A program made the translations under genes and the position numbers. From contig NZ_MUIO01000021.1 of assembly GCF_002087235.1 (NCBI RefSeq), positions 124,001-188,000 of the forward strand: 64,000 nucleotides of DNA. The letters are read 5' to 3'. Source of the stretch: Pseudomonas floridensis (GTDB lineage Bacteria > Pseudomonadota > Gammaproteobacteria > Pseudomonadales > Pseudomonadaceae). Under the pieces are notes generated by a model, which made no database searches, was not told the origin of the DNA, and saw only the letters and a program-made list of their open reading frames with translations. Positions 52,578 through 60,543 of this stretch are shown here, in pieces; positions within the stretch are counted from its first letter, which is position 1; every line of letters starts with the position of its first letter.

Positions 52578-52811
52578 TCAGATCAGCGCAAATTTGCGGA
52601 GCGAGTCACCGAGCGTCCCCGTCCATACAGCGCCCGACTTCGAGCTTTCCCCGTGGTAGACGTTGAAGTGCTCGCCCTTTTTGATCGAGTTGGGAACACA
52701 GGCTCGCCGCACCACAGGATGCCCGTCGATATCGAAATCCTGAAAGCCATGGTGGGAGTTGACCAAGCGTGCGGTGAAGGTCAGCGGCTCTTTGGTGTTT
52801 TTCTGGCTCAT
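52578..52811 (-). CDS. Small hypothetical protein
   Basis: The 77-residue product is beta-rich (FTARLVNSHHGFQDFDIDGHP, in outline). It is the first of a short minus-strand run 52811-52023. The 297-bp gap to 53110 holds a GC-rich stretch with AGCCACAGTGGCT palindrome (near 52985) and the promoter of the next gene. Confidence 0.45.
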   Translation of the reverse strand: MSQKNTKEPLTFTARLVNSHHGFQDFDIDGHPVVRRACVPNSIKKGEHFNVYHGESSKSGAVWTGTLGDSLRKFALI

Positions 52812-53052
52812 GCAAATGACTCGTTTGAACTGGATGGGCCTTTAGGGTGAACGCGGCCACAGAAAACCCAACTCCGATGACCTGTCGAATTTGTCCAACA
52901 GGCCGTTGGACGACCTCCATTTCAGGCACTAATCCAGCGTGAAAACGCGCCCGGCCTGCGTCCCGGCCGGATAGGATCAGGCCAAGCCACAGTGGCTCAG
53001 CCTACCAATGGGACGGGCGTGGCGTTCCGGTTCATCCACCAGTCGTCCCTGG

Positions 53053-53080
53053 TTGGGAGTTTTTCACTCCATGGGATGCT
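53053..53080 (+). promoter_or_regulatory. Promoter-like pair before 53110 gene
   Basis: TTGGGA at 53053 and GATGCT at 53075, spacer 16 nt, about 30 nt before the ATG at 53110. Confidence 0.45.
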
Positions 53081-53109
53081 GGCTTCATCAACTGATTAAG
53101 GGAAGCGTA

Positions 53110-53547
53110 ATGAGCAATCAAAACACCGAAGCCCGTCCGGAGCTGGAAGTCGTAGCCACCATTGAGGTGATGAGCTACGACGACGAAACGACGTACATCG
53201 AAACCCGCAGCGATCGGATCAACTTCGACAACGCAGTTAACGATGATGGCCTGGTGTTTAAGTCAGACGCTGAGCGTGTAATTTCTGGCCTGAGCTACAA
53301 GGCTGAGCTTTACGACGAGGTATGGAGAAAAGCAAAGGAGATGGGATTCATGAACGTCACTATGGCGCTGGAGGAGGTGGCTAACCGGCGCTCTAACGCT
53401 GTGATAACGGGACTGGTAGAGGCGCTGAACAAGATATCAACGGGCGCGACAGGCCACATGGACTGTGACAGCGTACTTGCCCAGATCGCATCTGATGCTC
53501 TCGCCAAGTACAGTGCTGACCAGTCTTCTAAGGGCGGTGAGTGGTGA
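53110..53547 (+). CDS. Hypothetical protein
   Basis: The 145-residue product starts MSNQNTEARPELEVVAT, with a helical middle (SYKAELYDEVWRKAKEMGF). AAGGGAAG precedes the ATG. It overlaps the next gene by 1 nt. Unrecognised. Confidence 0.55.
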   Translation: MSNQNTEARPELEVVATIEVMSYDDETTYIETRSDRINFDNAVNDDGLVFKSDAERVISGLSYKAELYDEVWRKAKEMGFMNVTMALEEVANRRSNAVITGLVEALNKISTGATGHMDCDSVLAQIASDALAKYSADQSSKGGEW

Positions 53548-53915
53548 TGATAGACGCGATAGCTCGACGTTTGGGCTTCATTCGAGTTGCAGTTATGAGG
53601 GATCAACTTCAGTTTGCTCGAAACATTTCCAAGCGACTGGATGAACATCGAGAGGTGGTTGAACAGATCCAAACTCAAACAAATCTTTTCACTCAATGCC
53701 CGTGGCACATCAGCCACATGGCCACGCAAGACGACTACCTCATGAGGATTTATAGGATGGTGCATGGTGCCTGGCCATGCCATCCCGATGAGGTTCACCG
53801 TCAGCGCTTGTACGGTGAGTCGATTCGCCAGCGCCCCCGGTTGCTCGGTGATTGCGGTTTGCCAGAGTACCGCCCGCATGACAGGGGGAGTAATTCCGAC
53901 GCTCTTAGGTCCTGA
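53547..53915 (+). CDS. Hypothetical protein
   Basis: The 122-residue product MIDAIARRLGF... is helical and basic at its C-terminus. Its start overlaps the previous stop (TGATG), so it is translated with it. Its 3' end overlaps transfer box 7. Unrecognised. Confidence 0.5.
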   Translation: MIDAIARRLGFIRVAVMRDQLQFARNISKRLDEHREVVEQIQTQTNLFTQCPWHISHMATQDDYLMRIYRMVHGAWPCHPDEVHRQRLYGESIRQRPRLLGDCGLPEYRPHDRGSNSDALRS

Positions 53916-53917
53916 AA
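53893..53917 (+). promoter_or_regulatory. 25-bp palindromic transfer box, copy 7 (53983 gene)
   Basis: Left arm ATTCCGACG, centre CTCTTA, right arm GGTCCTGAAA. It ends 65 nt before ATG 53983 and overlaps the 3' end of the previous gene. Both arms match well while the A-rich centre differs. Confidence 0.6.
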
Positions 53918-53982
53918 ACGGATTTCAAATCCCACCTCCCGCGATAGCCTCCTGATCGAATACACCAGGAGGATTCGCTCTC

Positions 53983-54753
53983 ATGAAAATTCGCAGTCTC
54001 TGCGCCCTCGGCAAAATGAGGGCGTACTCCGCTGACCGGCTGGTGGTCACGCTCTCGCCCAAGACATTCAGCATCCCTACTGGCGAAGATCCGCTTGCGC
54101 ACGAGCCTGAAGCGATCCATGACTTTATCCAGAGAAATCGCTGGCTCCATGCAAACTGCATCGTCGGTCTGCACAACAGCCACAATCAGCTGCTGGAACC
54201 GGGCGAAGTCATCATGAGCGGTACACGCTCGACCTTGCTGCGATGCCTGCTCCGCTGGGAGGCGCTGCGTATCCTCCCCATATGGGTTGATGGCTTCGAC
54301 AGCCTTTCTGATGATGAGCGGGCAATTCGCTCCAAGTACCTCGAACGCCTTGACCGGGCCCGAGACCAGCTCCTTTCCATCGATAGCTGGTATCAGAATG
54401 ACCAGGAACAGTACGAGGTCGCTCGAGCAGTCATGCGTACTGGTCACTGGGCGCTGGAAAACCTTCCCCCACTTGATGGCCTGGAGTGGCCAACCGGAGA
54501 GATCTTCAACCTGAAAAACCCCAGCCTTCCTGCTGAGGCGGTTGAGACTGGATACCTGGAAGGGATATTTTCCATGATTGAGCGAAAGGAACGGTTTCAT
54601 GGGGAGTGCGGGAGCATTCCAGCAGACGAATTGTTCGGTATTGCGCTAATGAGCCCCAAGTCCGGATATGAGTTGCTGGTCAAGCTGCATATACAGATCG
54701 AAGCAAACCGTGCTGAAGCAGCCTATGCCCGCCGGCAGCGCGCAATTGCCTGA
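53983..54753 (+). CDS. Hypothetical protein under a transfer box
   Basis: This 256-residue soluble protein shows no recognised family. It has a long helical stretch (about 115-160). AGGAGG precedes the ATG. It lies 65 nt after a transfer box and is followed by the DUF1173 gene, so both may belong to the transfer regulon. Confidence 0.55.
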   Translation: MKIRSLCALGKMRAYSADRLVVTLSPKTFSIPTGEDPLAHEPEAIHDFIQRNRWLHANCIVGLHNSHNQLLEPGEVIMSGTRSTLLRCLLRWEALRILPIWVDGFDSLSDDERAIRSKYLERLDRARDQLLSIDSWYQNDQEQYEVARAVMRTGHWALENLPPLDGLEWPTGEIFNLKNPSLPAEAVETGYLEGIFSMIERKERFHGECGSIPADELFGIALMSPKSGYELLVKLHIQIEANRAEAAYARRQRAIA

Positions 54754-54776
54754 CCCGAATCAGGAGAGAAAAGATC

Positions 54777-56021
54777 ATGCTCAACCGTCGATATCCCGTA
54801 CTGATCTCAGGGAAACGTTACTCCTCGGAGTTCCAGACCGATCAGCAGTACGCAAAAAATTGGAAAATCGTTTTGGAGAAGGCCTACGGCACTCACGCAA
54901 TTTGCCAGTGCCCAAGCAGCGGCTCCCGAAAACTCTCGATCAAGCGACGTGAAGATAGCGATGGTTTTCACCTGGCGCGGTTCGCCGGTACAGGTCATGA
55001 GCACTCAAACGATTGTCGGTACTACGCCCCGGCCCCGGAGCGTTCCGGTATGCAAGGTTATGCCGTGGGCGTAGTCGAGGAGGGCGAAGATGGCAGCATT
55101 CGGGTGCGCCTGGCTCGAGGCATTCGAGTCCAGGCTGCTCGATCCGAGGAAAGCGAAAGTACTGCGGTGAAAAGATCGCCAGGAAAGAGCAAGCCGGCTA
55201 TGACGTTGCTCGGGCTACTGCATCTGCTTTGGTCTGAGTCGCGACTTTCCACCTGGTATCCAGCAATGGAGGGCAAGCGCAACAGTGGCATTGTGAACTA
55301 TGCGCTTCTACAGGCTGCTGAACGCGTCGCCGCAAGCCGAATGAAACTGAGCGAAGTGTTGTTGTTGGCGGCACTGAAGGACAGCAAGGGGGCGACTCGC
55401 AACCAGGCGATAGCCAAGTCCGCGATGACTCGTGATCTCCGGCTCGTCGCGATTTCGCCGCTGGCCCGCTATAACCCTGAACGTCATTCTGGAGACATCA
55501 GCAGATTGCCGCTGGCCGGGCCGTTCGGGATGCCCATGCTAAATCTGCCCCCGGCGGTCTGGGCCACAGCCGCCCGCCGATTTGAGAGAGAGCTTTCCGC
55601 CTGGAAGCGCGGAAGTCGAGTTATCGCCATCGCTCAGGTCACGCCGCGGAAGGGCGAGTCGTCTTCCCAGGCGGATGTTGTTGAACTGGCCTTAATGCAA
55701 GTCAGTGAGCGCTGGATTCCCGTCGACTCAGATTACGAAGGGGTGATTGAGGCCAAACTCCACGCCGCCGGCCGTAGCTTCGATAAACCTCTCCGCTACG
55801 ACGCGGATGAAAGTGAGGTATTTCCCGACTTTTGGCTTTTGGACGCGGGTAAGGACTACCCCCTGGAGGTGTTCGGCATGAGCACACCTGCCTACCTGGA
55901 ACGGAAGGCCGTCAAAACGGCTTGGTATAACAGGGAGTACGGCGGGGAAGGGTGGTGGTCGTGGAATGCTGCGGCTGATCCGAAAGGAAAAAATATCCCT
56001 CCTTTCCCGGCCAAGTCCTGA
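54777..56021 (+). CDS. DUF1173-family protein
   Basis: The 414-residue protein has a Cys/His-rich N-terminal region (ICQCPSSGSRKL, GHEHSNDCRYYAP; about 42-85), a helical middle and a C-terminal domain with FPDFWLLDAGKDYPLEVFGM (about 356-375) and TPAYLERKAVKT. The last region has the look of a PD-(D/E)xK nuclease core (D...E/D-x-F), which is an inference. DUF1173 proteins are typical of conjugative plasmids, role unknown. It lies 23 nt after gene 53983. Confidence 0.75.
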   Translation: MLNRRYPVLISGKRYSSEFQTDQQYAKNWKIVLEKAYGTHAICQCPSSGSRKLSIKRREDSDGFHLARFAGTGHEHSNDCRYYAPAPERSGMQGYAVGVVEEGEDGSIRVRLARGIRVQAARSEESESTAVKRSPGKSKPAMTLLGLLHLLWSESRLSTWYPAMEGKRNSGIVNYALLQAAERVAASRMKLSEVLLLAALKDSKGATRNQAIAKSAMTRDLRLVAISPLARYNPERHSGDISRLPLAGPFGMPMLNLPPAVWATAARRFERELSAWKRGSRVIAIAQVTPRKGESSSQADVVELALMQVSERWIPVDSDYEGVIEAKLHAAGRSFDKPLRYDADESEVFPDFWLLDAGKDYPLEVFGMSTPAYLERKAVKTAWYNREYGGEGWWSWNAAADPKGKNIPPFPAKS

Positions 56022-56046
56022 GTTCCTTCGTCGAAAGCAGGCGTTC

Positions 56047-56074
56047 TTGGGTTATCTAAATCTCGTGCGATGCT
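56047..56074 (+). promoter_or_regulatory. Promoter-like pair before 56115 gene
   Basis: TTGGGT at 56047 and GATGCT at 56069, spacer 16 nt, 40 nt before ATG 56115. Confidence 0.45.
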
Positions 56075-56114
56075 GAAAGCCTCAAATCGGGACTGCCTCT
56101 AAAGGAACAACGCT

Positions 56115-56564
56115 ATGCAATCCGTACTCTCGAAGAAGTCCACTGGGATGAAGAGCAGCATCTGCCCAGTTACGCATTCGCCTTCTCCCAACGTAACGCG
56201 GAGCTTTGGCTCTACCGTTCACGTTAGTTACAACCCGCGTAGCGACGGCTATGGAAGTGATACAACAGCTATCGTCCTGAGTGAGCGCGTATTCTTTGTG
56301 CTCAACGGCGATCATGCCAAAGCGCTTTGCAAGGTAGCTGAAAAAAGTGGGCCCCAGGGCTGTGCGGACTACTTCGTCGAACACATTGCTCAGGCCAATA
56401 AACTCAGTGAGCATTTGATGGCTACAGGCGTGAGCAATGATCCCTTTGCATTGATGCCGACTACCTTGGAGATCCTTGGGCAAGAAAGCATGGACCGAAT
56501 CGCGGCTGCTGCAAAAGCTCAACTGGACGCCACAAAAGAAAACGTTGAGGAAGCCACTCAATGA
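56115..56564 (+). CDS. Hypothetical protein
   Basis: The 149-residue product has a beta-rich N-terminal half and a helical C-terminus. AAGGAAC precedes the ATG. Its stop overlaps the next start by 4 nt. Unrecognised. Confidence 0.55.
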   Translation: MQSVLSKKSTGMKSSICPVTHSPSPNVTRSFGSTVHVSYNPRSDGYGSDTTAIVLSERVFFVLNGDHAKALCKVAEKSGPQGCADYFVEHIAQANKLSEHLMATGVSNDPFALMPTTLEILGQESMDRIAAAAKAQLDATKENVEEATQ

Positions 56565-57025
56565 TCCGCGAAGTTAGAAAGGTTCCGGCCAACTGGCAAC
56601 ACCCCTCGGACGGGTACTACCCCGATGGAAAGGTTCGCTACGTTCCTCTGTTCGACAGTAGTGAGTTCACGAGCAAAGCGGCTCAATGGGATGAAAACGC
56701 TGCCAAGTGGGCGCAGGGTGAATTCCCCCAGGATGCTGGCGCTGCTCATCGCACATTGAGCTTTGAAGAGTGGGATGGTCCCCGTCCAAACGCGGAGGAC
56801 TACATGCCGCTTTGGCCAGAGGCAGAATGTACCAACTTCATGATGTATGAACTCACCACCGAGGGAACCCCTGTGAGTCCAGGCTTTGCAACCCTGGAGG
56901 ATCTGGCCACCTGGCTTGCCGAAAACAATGTCAGCATATACGCCAATGAACCTGCGGGTTTCGATGATTGGTTGGCGGTCTGTAATGGCGAGCCTGTGAC
57001 GCTGGCACTCACCCCGCATCGATAA
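56561..57025 (+). CDS. Hypothetical protein
   Basis: The 154-residue acidic protein is rich in Trp and Pro (NWQHPSDGYYP, FEEWDGPRP, YMPLWPEAECTNF). Proteins of this kind recur on plasmids and phages with no known role. Coupled to the gene before it by a 4-nt overlap. Confidence 0.55.
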   Translation: MIREVRKVPANWQHPSDGYYPDGKVRYVPLFDSSEFTSKAAQWDENAAKWAQGEFPQDAGAAHRTLSFEEWDGPRPNAEDYMPLWPEAECTNFMMYELTTEGTPVSPGFATLEDLATWLAENNVSIYANEPAGFDDWLAVCNGEPVTLALTPHR

Positions 57026-57034
57026 GGAAGCTCC

Positions 57035-57235
57035 ATGGCTCGGGCTCGTCTCCACCTCATCTGCGGCAACTGCGGTTGCAACGATATGTGGTCGTACCGC
57101 ATAGACCCCCAGGGGCAAGACGTTGAGGGCGAACTGTTCCCTGCCGTTTACATCGCCTGCGGAAATTGCCACACGCTGCACGACCTGGCGGATACAGCAA
57201 AAAATTCCAACCCTAGCGAAACGCTCAACAGTTGA
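57035..57235 (+). CDS. Small zinc-ribbon protein
   Basis: The 66-residue protein has CGNCGC (about 10-15) and CGNCH (about 42-46), a typical two-knuckle zinc ribbon. GGAAG lies before the ATG. Function unknown. Confidence 0.6.
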   Translation: MARARLHLICGNCGCNDMWSYRIDPQGQDVEGELFPAVYIACGNCHTLHDLADTAKNSNPSETLNS

Positions 57236-57247
57236 GGGAACCCTGAT

Positions 57248-57951
57248 ATGGGTGGTAATGCTCTGGCTTCATTCGGCTCAACACGCTGCTCGCGTGATGT
57301 TGCCCTGCACATGCTGGATGACTTTCAAGCGCGCTTCGCGCAGATTACCGGCCACCTTGGGAACGCAGCGAGGGTTGAGCCCATCGCCGCATATCGTCTG
57401 AAGCCTGACTTCGGCGACCTAGATATGCTGGTTGATAGCCGGGTTTTTCAGTCCATGCCGCCACAATCCGTGGTTGAGGCGTAGCCAGCGGCAAGCGTTT
57501 CAACCCGGAGTTGTATCCGCTTGAGCACCGCAACCACACTGCCCGCGTGCGAGACAAGAAACGACCTGTATACATGGGCTTCCTGCAATGGATTGAGGCC
57601 CAGCGTGGGCTGCGTTACTTTGGCTGGAGCGAAGACAAAGCCCTGTATATGCCAGAGGTGATGACTGCGTTTCCTTCGCTGCGTGAGGATTACGAATCCA
57701 GCTTGGCCAAGCTAAATCAGGCCAAAGCGATTCGCGCCTGCTTCAATGGCACGGTGGTGACTGCTATAACCGGGCTGACGGGGAAGCAGCTCGGTCAGTT
57801 CATGGCGCACTTCAAGCACGACCTTGCCGAGGGCATGGCTGACTTGCCTTCCTTGTCTATGGAGCAACTGAGTTCGCTGATTCGCAATTCGCATGAAGTG
57901 TTCGTCCGTACAGTCGAGCAATCTACAGAAATCCGACGCAAGCAAGATTGA
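57248..57951 (+). pseudogene. Broken nucleotidyltransferase-like gene
   Basis: Frame one (57248-57484) starts MGGNALASFGS and includes AYRLKPDFGDLDMLV, the G-D-x-D pattern of nucleotidyltransferases. It stops at residue 78. A second frame (about 57478-57951) continues with ASGKRFNPELYP, then FLQWIEAQRG and ends with CFNGTVVTAITGLTGKQLGQF, like the tail of the same phage/plasmid family (recalled as roughly 350-400 residues). The middle of the protein seems missing, so a deletion plus frame change is likely. The C-terminal part would need a TTG start (57511). Confidence 0.5.
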
Positions 57952-57961
57952 GGAAATCGCT

Positions 57962-58201
57962 ATGTCCTGGGCAGATCGCGCAGCACCTATAGTCGGGGAG
58001 GTAATCCGCCGCGTTGGGCGAAGCAACCAGCAGGCCCTGCGAAAGGCGCTGGCCGAGGCATACCCTTGGGGGGCACGAAAGAATTCGCCTTACAAGGCGT
58101 GGCTCGCCGAGGTGCGCCGACAGTTGGGGCACCCGCTGAATGCGCCGAAGGCCGATCCAGAGAATCAACAAACTGACATGTTTGGGCGCCATGAAGAGTA
58201 G
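57962..58201 (+). CDS. Small hypothetical protein
   Basis: The 79-residue product MSWADRAAPIVGEV... is basic in its middle (ALAEAYPWGARKNSPYKAWLAEVRRQLGHP, in outline) and ends TDMFGRHEE. GAGGAAAT precedes the ATG. This layout is common in small plasmid proteins. Unrecognised. Confidence 0.55.
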   Translation: MSWADRAAPIVGEVIRRVGRSNQQALRKALAEAYPWGARKNSPYKAWLAEVRRQLGHPLNAPKADPENQQTDMFGRHEE

Positions 58202-58570
58202 ACCACGTGGCTGCGGCTCCCTCGACGCCAATTCGCTGGTTTAACCTGGTGGCGTCCTGCTGTTGAGAAGGTCATCCTTCTTCCGAGCGCTGGTATGCCG
58301 GCTTTATCCCACCCAGAGAGGGCTGGACTATTCCCCCCTGCAAAGTTCGCCCCCTTCAACACCGAAAATCATCTGCTCATGCATCCAGGCGATTGCGCTG
58401 CCTAGGCGGCATCGAGTGCTACGCCTCTACCGTCAGTGCCCGTGCCCTAGCATCGAATTCAGGCGGAAAAGCTGTCTGAAACCGAGCTGTACGGGCTAAT
58501 GCTTCTTGCATCCTTGGGATTTTCAACGTGTCGGGTAAATCCGATGCCGAACCCGTAAAAGGAGCAAGCA
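58202..58570 (+). other. 369-bp gap without a convincing gene
   Basis: The frame of the preceding gene stays open past its stop from 58202 to about 58405 and reads plausible protein (GLTWWRPAVEK, LLPSAGMPALSHPERAG), but it has no start codon, so it may be a decayed gene or a read-through tail. A promoter-like pair is at 58514 (TTGGGA) and 58536 (TAAATC) with a 16-nt spacer, 29 nt before ATG 58571. Confidence 0.4.
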
Positions 58571-58930
58571 ATGCCAATCGCAAACGAGCATCAAGAAGAC
58601 GAGCCGAGATTGATCGACCGGATAATGAGTGACCTGCTGTCCGCTATGGATCGAGACAATTCAGATCTGCGATCCACGTTGATCAAGAACAGTGACGACA
58701 TCCGGACCTTGGCCGAAATCTGTCGGCAGACCTGTGTTTTCGAGCATAGCCAGGCAAAGTTTGCCGAATTCAAACAGCATCTGGAGGAGTCAACACCTCC
58801 AGAAGAACGCCTCGTCAAATCGTGGGCGTGGCTGCTTGACCGGATTGTCCATTCACCGACCACTCTGCACATGCGGGGAGCCGTTCGCCTCTGCGTGCCG
58901 CTGGTTGCGCTCTACCTTCCCTCGGAATGA
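58571..58930 (+). CDS. Hypothetical protein
   Basis: The 119-residue helical protein MPIANEHQEDEPRLID... has no motif I recognise. AAGGAGC precedes the ATG. The 208-bp gap after it contains transfer box 8. Confidence 0.5.
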   Translation: MPIANEHQEDEPRLIDRIMSDLLSAMDRDNSDLRSTLIKNSDDIRTLAEICRQTCVFEHSQAKFAEFKQHLEESTPPEERLVKSWAWLLDRIVHSPTTLHMRGAVRLCVPLVALYLPSE

Positions 58931-59049
58931 CTAAGGGGTAAGAACCCGCATAGCTAGGGAAAAGGGGGTGATTTTTCACGCCACTTTTGAAACGAATCGG
59001 AGAGGTTTGGGTTATTTCGAGTTCGCGATACAACGGTTTCGAGCTGCGC

Positions 59050-59074
59050 TTTCAGTCGGTAAAAGCGTCTGAAA
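59050..59074 (+). promoter_or_regulatory. 25-bp palindromic transfer box, copy 8 (klaA-telA)
   Basis: Left arm TTTCAGTCG, centre GTAAAA, right arm GCGTCTGAAA. It ends 64 nt before ATG 59139. Confidence 0.72.
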
Positions 59075-59138
59075 TAACACCCCGCCAAAGAATACGGCAG
59101 GTACGATCTCCAACAAATCCAAGGAGAAATTTTCCGCC

Positions 59139-59912
59139 ATGACACATTCAGTGGTCAGCATCGACGACCTCAAGCAGCAGGTACTCCCTGAGTTGTTTGC
59201 TATCCCGGCTCGACTCGGCGAGTACGGGGGCGTAGCGGATAGCTCTGCCAAAATCGATCAACTCTCCGATCTAATGGAGAGTGGGTCGGCGGCGGCGCTT
59301 GCGGCCAAAATCGCAGAAGTCCTCTCGAAAATGGCCGACGCATCGCCTGAGCAGATTACCCGGAAGCCAACCTGGCTCGAAAAGATTCTGGGCGGAGCCG
59401 TTGAAAAACAGGTTCGCTATCAAGTCGCCCGGTCAACCCTGGAGCAATTACTGGCCGAGGCTGAAGGACATGCCCAAGGTGTACGCGATACGGTCAGCGC
59501 CATCAGCAGAATGATCGTTGCCCACACTGAAGAGGCGGAAGCACTGAAAGTATTCATCCAGGCCGGGCGCGAATTCCTCGAAGAAAACCCTCTCATCGGG
59601 ACAGTAGCGGAGGGGGAGATCGAGTTTGATCGGCCGCGAGAGCGGCTGGCGCGAAAGCTTGCCAACTTGGCAACACTTCTGGCCTCACACGAGCTGAGCG
59701 TTAGTCAGATGAAGCTCAGCCGCGCCCAAGCCCTCGACATGCTCGATCGCTTCCGAGAGACAGTCACCGTACTGGTTCCAGTATGGCGGCAACACACCCT
59801 TACCCTGATCACCACCAAACACATGAGCCCGGCGATGGTCGAGGCTGCCAGTAAGGCGCATCAGGCGCTGATGGCCAGCCTGTCTGAAAGCCTGAATGGC
59901 GTGAAGCACTGA
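59139..59912 (+). CDS. KlaA-like protein
   Basis: The 257-residue protein has the same length as KlaA (KilA) of RK2, from memory. It is helical, with WLEKILGGAVEKQV and RETVTVLVPVWRQHTLTLI resembling segments of TelA-group proteins. It is directly followed by a TelA-like gene, as klaA precedes klaB/telA in the RK2 kilA operon linked to tellurite resistance and host effects. It lies 64 nt after a transfer box. Confidence 0.55.
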   Translation: MTHSVVSIDDLKQQVLPELFAIPARLGEYGGVADSSAKIDQLSDLMESGSAAALAAKIAEVLSKMADASPEQITRKPTWLEKILGGAVEKQVRYQVARSTLEQLLAEAEGHAQGVRDTVSAISRMIVAHTEEAEALKVFIQAGREFLEENPLIGTVAEGEIEFDRPRERLARKLANLATLLASHELSVSQMKLSRAQALDMLDRFRETVTVLVPVWRQHTLTLITTKHMSPAMVEAASKAHQALMASLSESLNGVKH

Positions 59913-59922
59913 GGAGCAAGAC

Positions 59923-60540
59923 ATGCAGCAGCAAACTACCGTGACAGATCTCGCCACTGCCAACACCGAGCTTACTCCCGCAGGGCTCCAGGCCCTTGGT
60001 CTCCAGGAGCAGGACATCCCCCAGATCAAGGCTGTAGCGGCACTGATCCAGGCAGAAAACCCGCTCTCGGTTTCTCAGTTCGGCAGGGAAGTGGCGGAAC
60101 ACACGTCCTCCTACGCCGACAGCTTGCTCGACCAGGTTCGTAACAGCGACCTGGACGATGCCGGCGCAAAGCTGAGCGAGGTGGTTGCCGTCGCGCAGTC
60201 GCTCAATGTCAGCGCGCTTTCCGATCGCCGTTCGCGCATCCCTGTCATCGGCAAGCTGATCGACAAGGTAACCCTTCGCGGGAAGTCCGTCATGGGGCAG
60301 TTCGACACCACGCGGGAGCAAATCGAAAAGCTCGTTGCTGAAGTCGACCAAACTCAAGCGGGTATTTCCGCTCGGAATACCGGCCTCGAGTCCATGTTCG
60401 TTGCGGTACGCGAGGAGCATCGACTGCTTGGCATCCACATTGCCGCAGGTAAGCAGCGCCTGGCGGAGCTACAGGCGCAAGTTTCTCAGCTTCGGGTGAA
60501 CATGGGGTTTGGGGAGCAATGGAACCAAAAACCAACGTAA
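59923..60540 (+). pseudogene. telA: TelA-like gene truncated by the transposon
   Basis: The visible frame has 205 residues. Residues up to about 193 match TelA (toxic anion resistance) proteins: SFSDRRSRIPVIGKLIDKV in outline, FDTTREQIEKLVAEVDQT, then MFVAVREEHRLLGIHI. The final codons (from 60505) come from the transposon end, giving FGEQWNQKPT and a stop. Full TelA/KlaB proteins have roughly 370-400 residues, so about half is missing. The remainder may lie beyond the transposon outside the window. Confidence 0.8.
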
Positions 60541-60541
60541 G
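60504..60541 (+). repeat. Left 38-bp terminal inverted repeat
   Basis: It starts GGGGTTTGGGGAGCAATGGA and ends ACCAACGTAAG, 38 bp exactly. The GGGG start, the internal GGAAC-AAAA and the ACGTAAG end follow the Tn3-family terminal repeat pattern (compare Tn3 and Tn21 ends). It lies 2 nt from the resolvase stop. Confidence 0.88.
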
Positions 60542-60543
60542 CC

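Noticed and set aside
58263-58499. 78-codon frame in the 58.2-58.6 kb gap
   Set aside because: Composition is Arg/Cys/Pro-rich like an out-of-frame reading, and no ribosome site is present.
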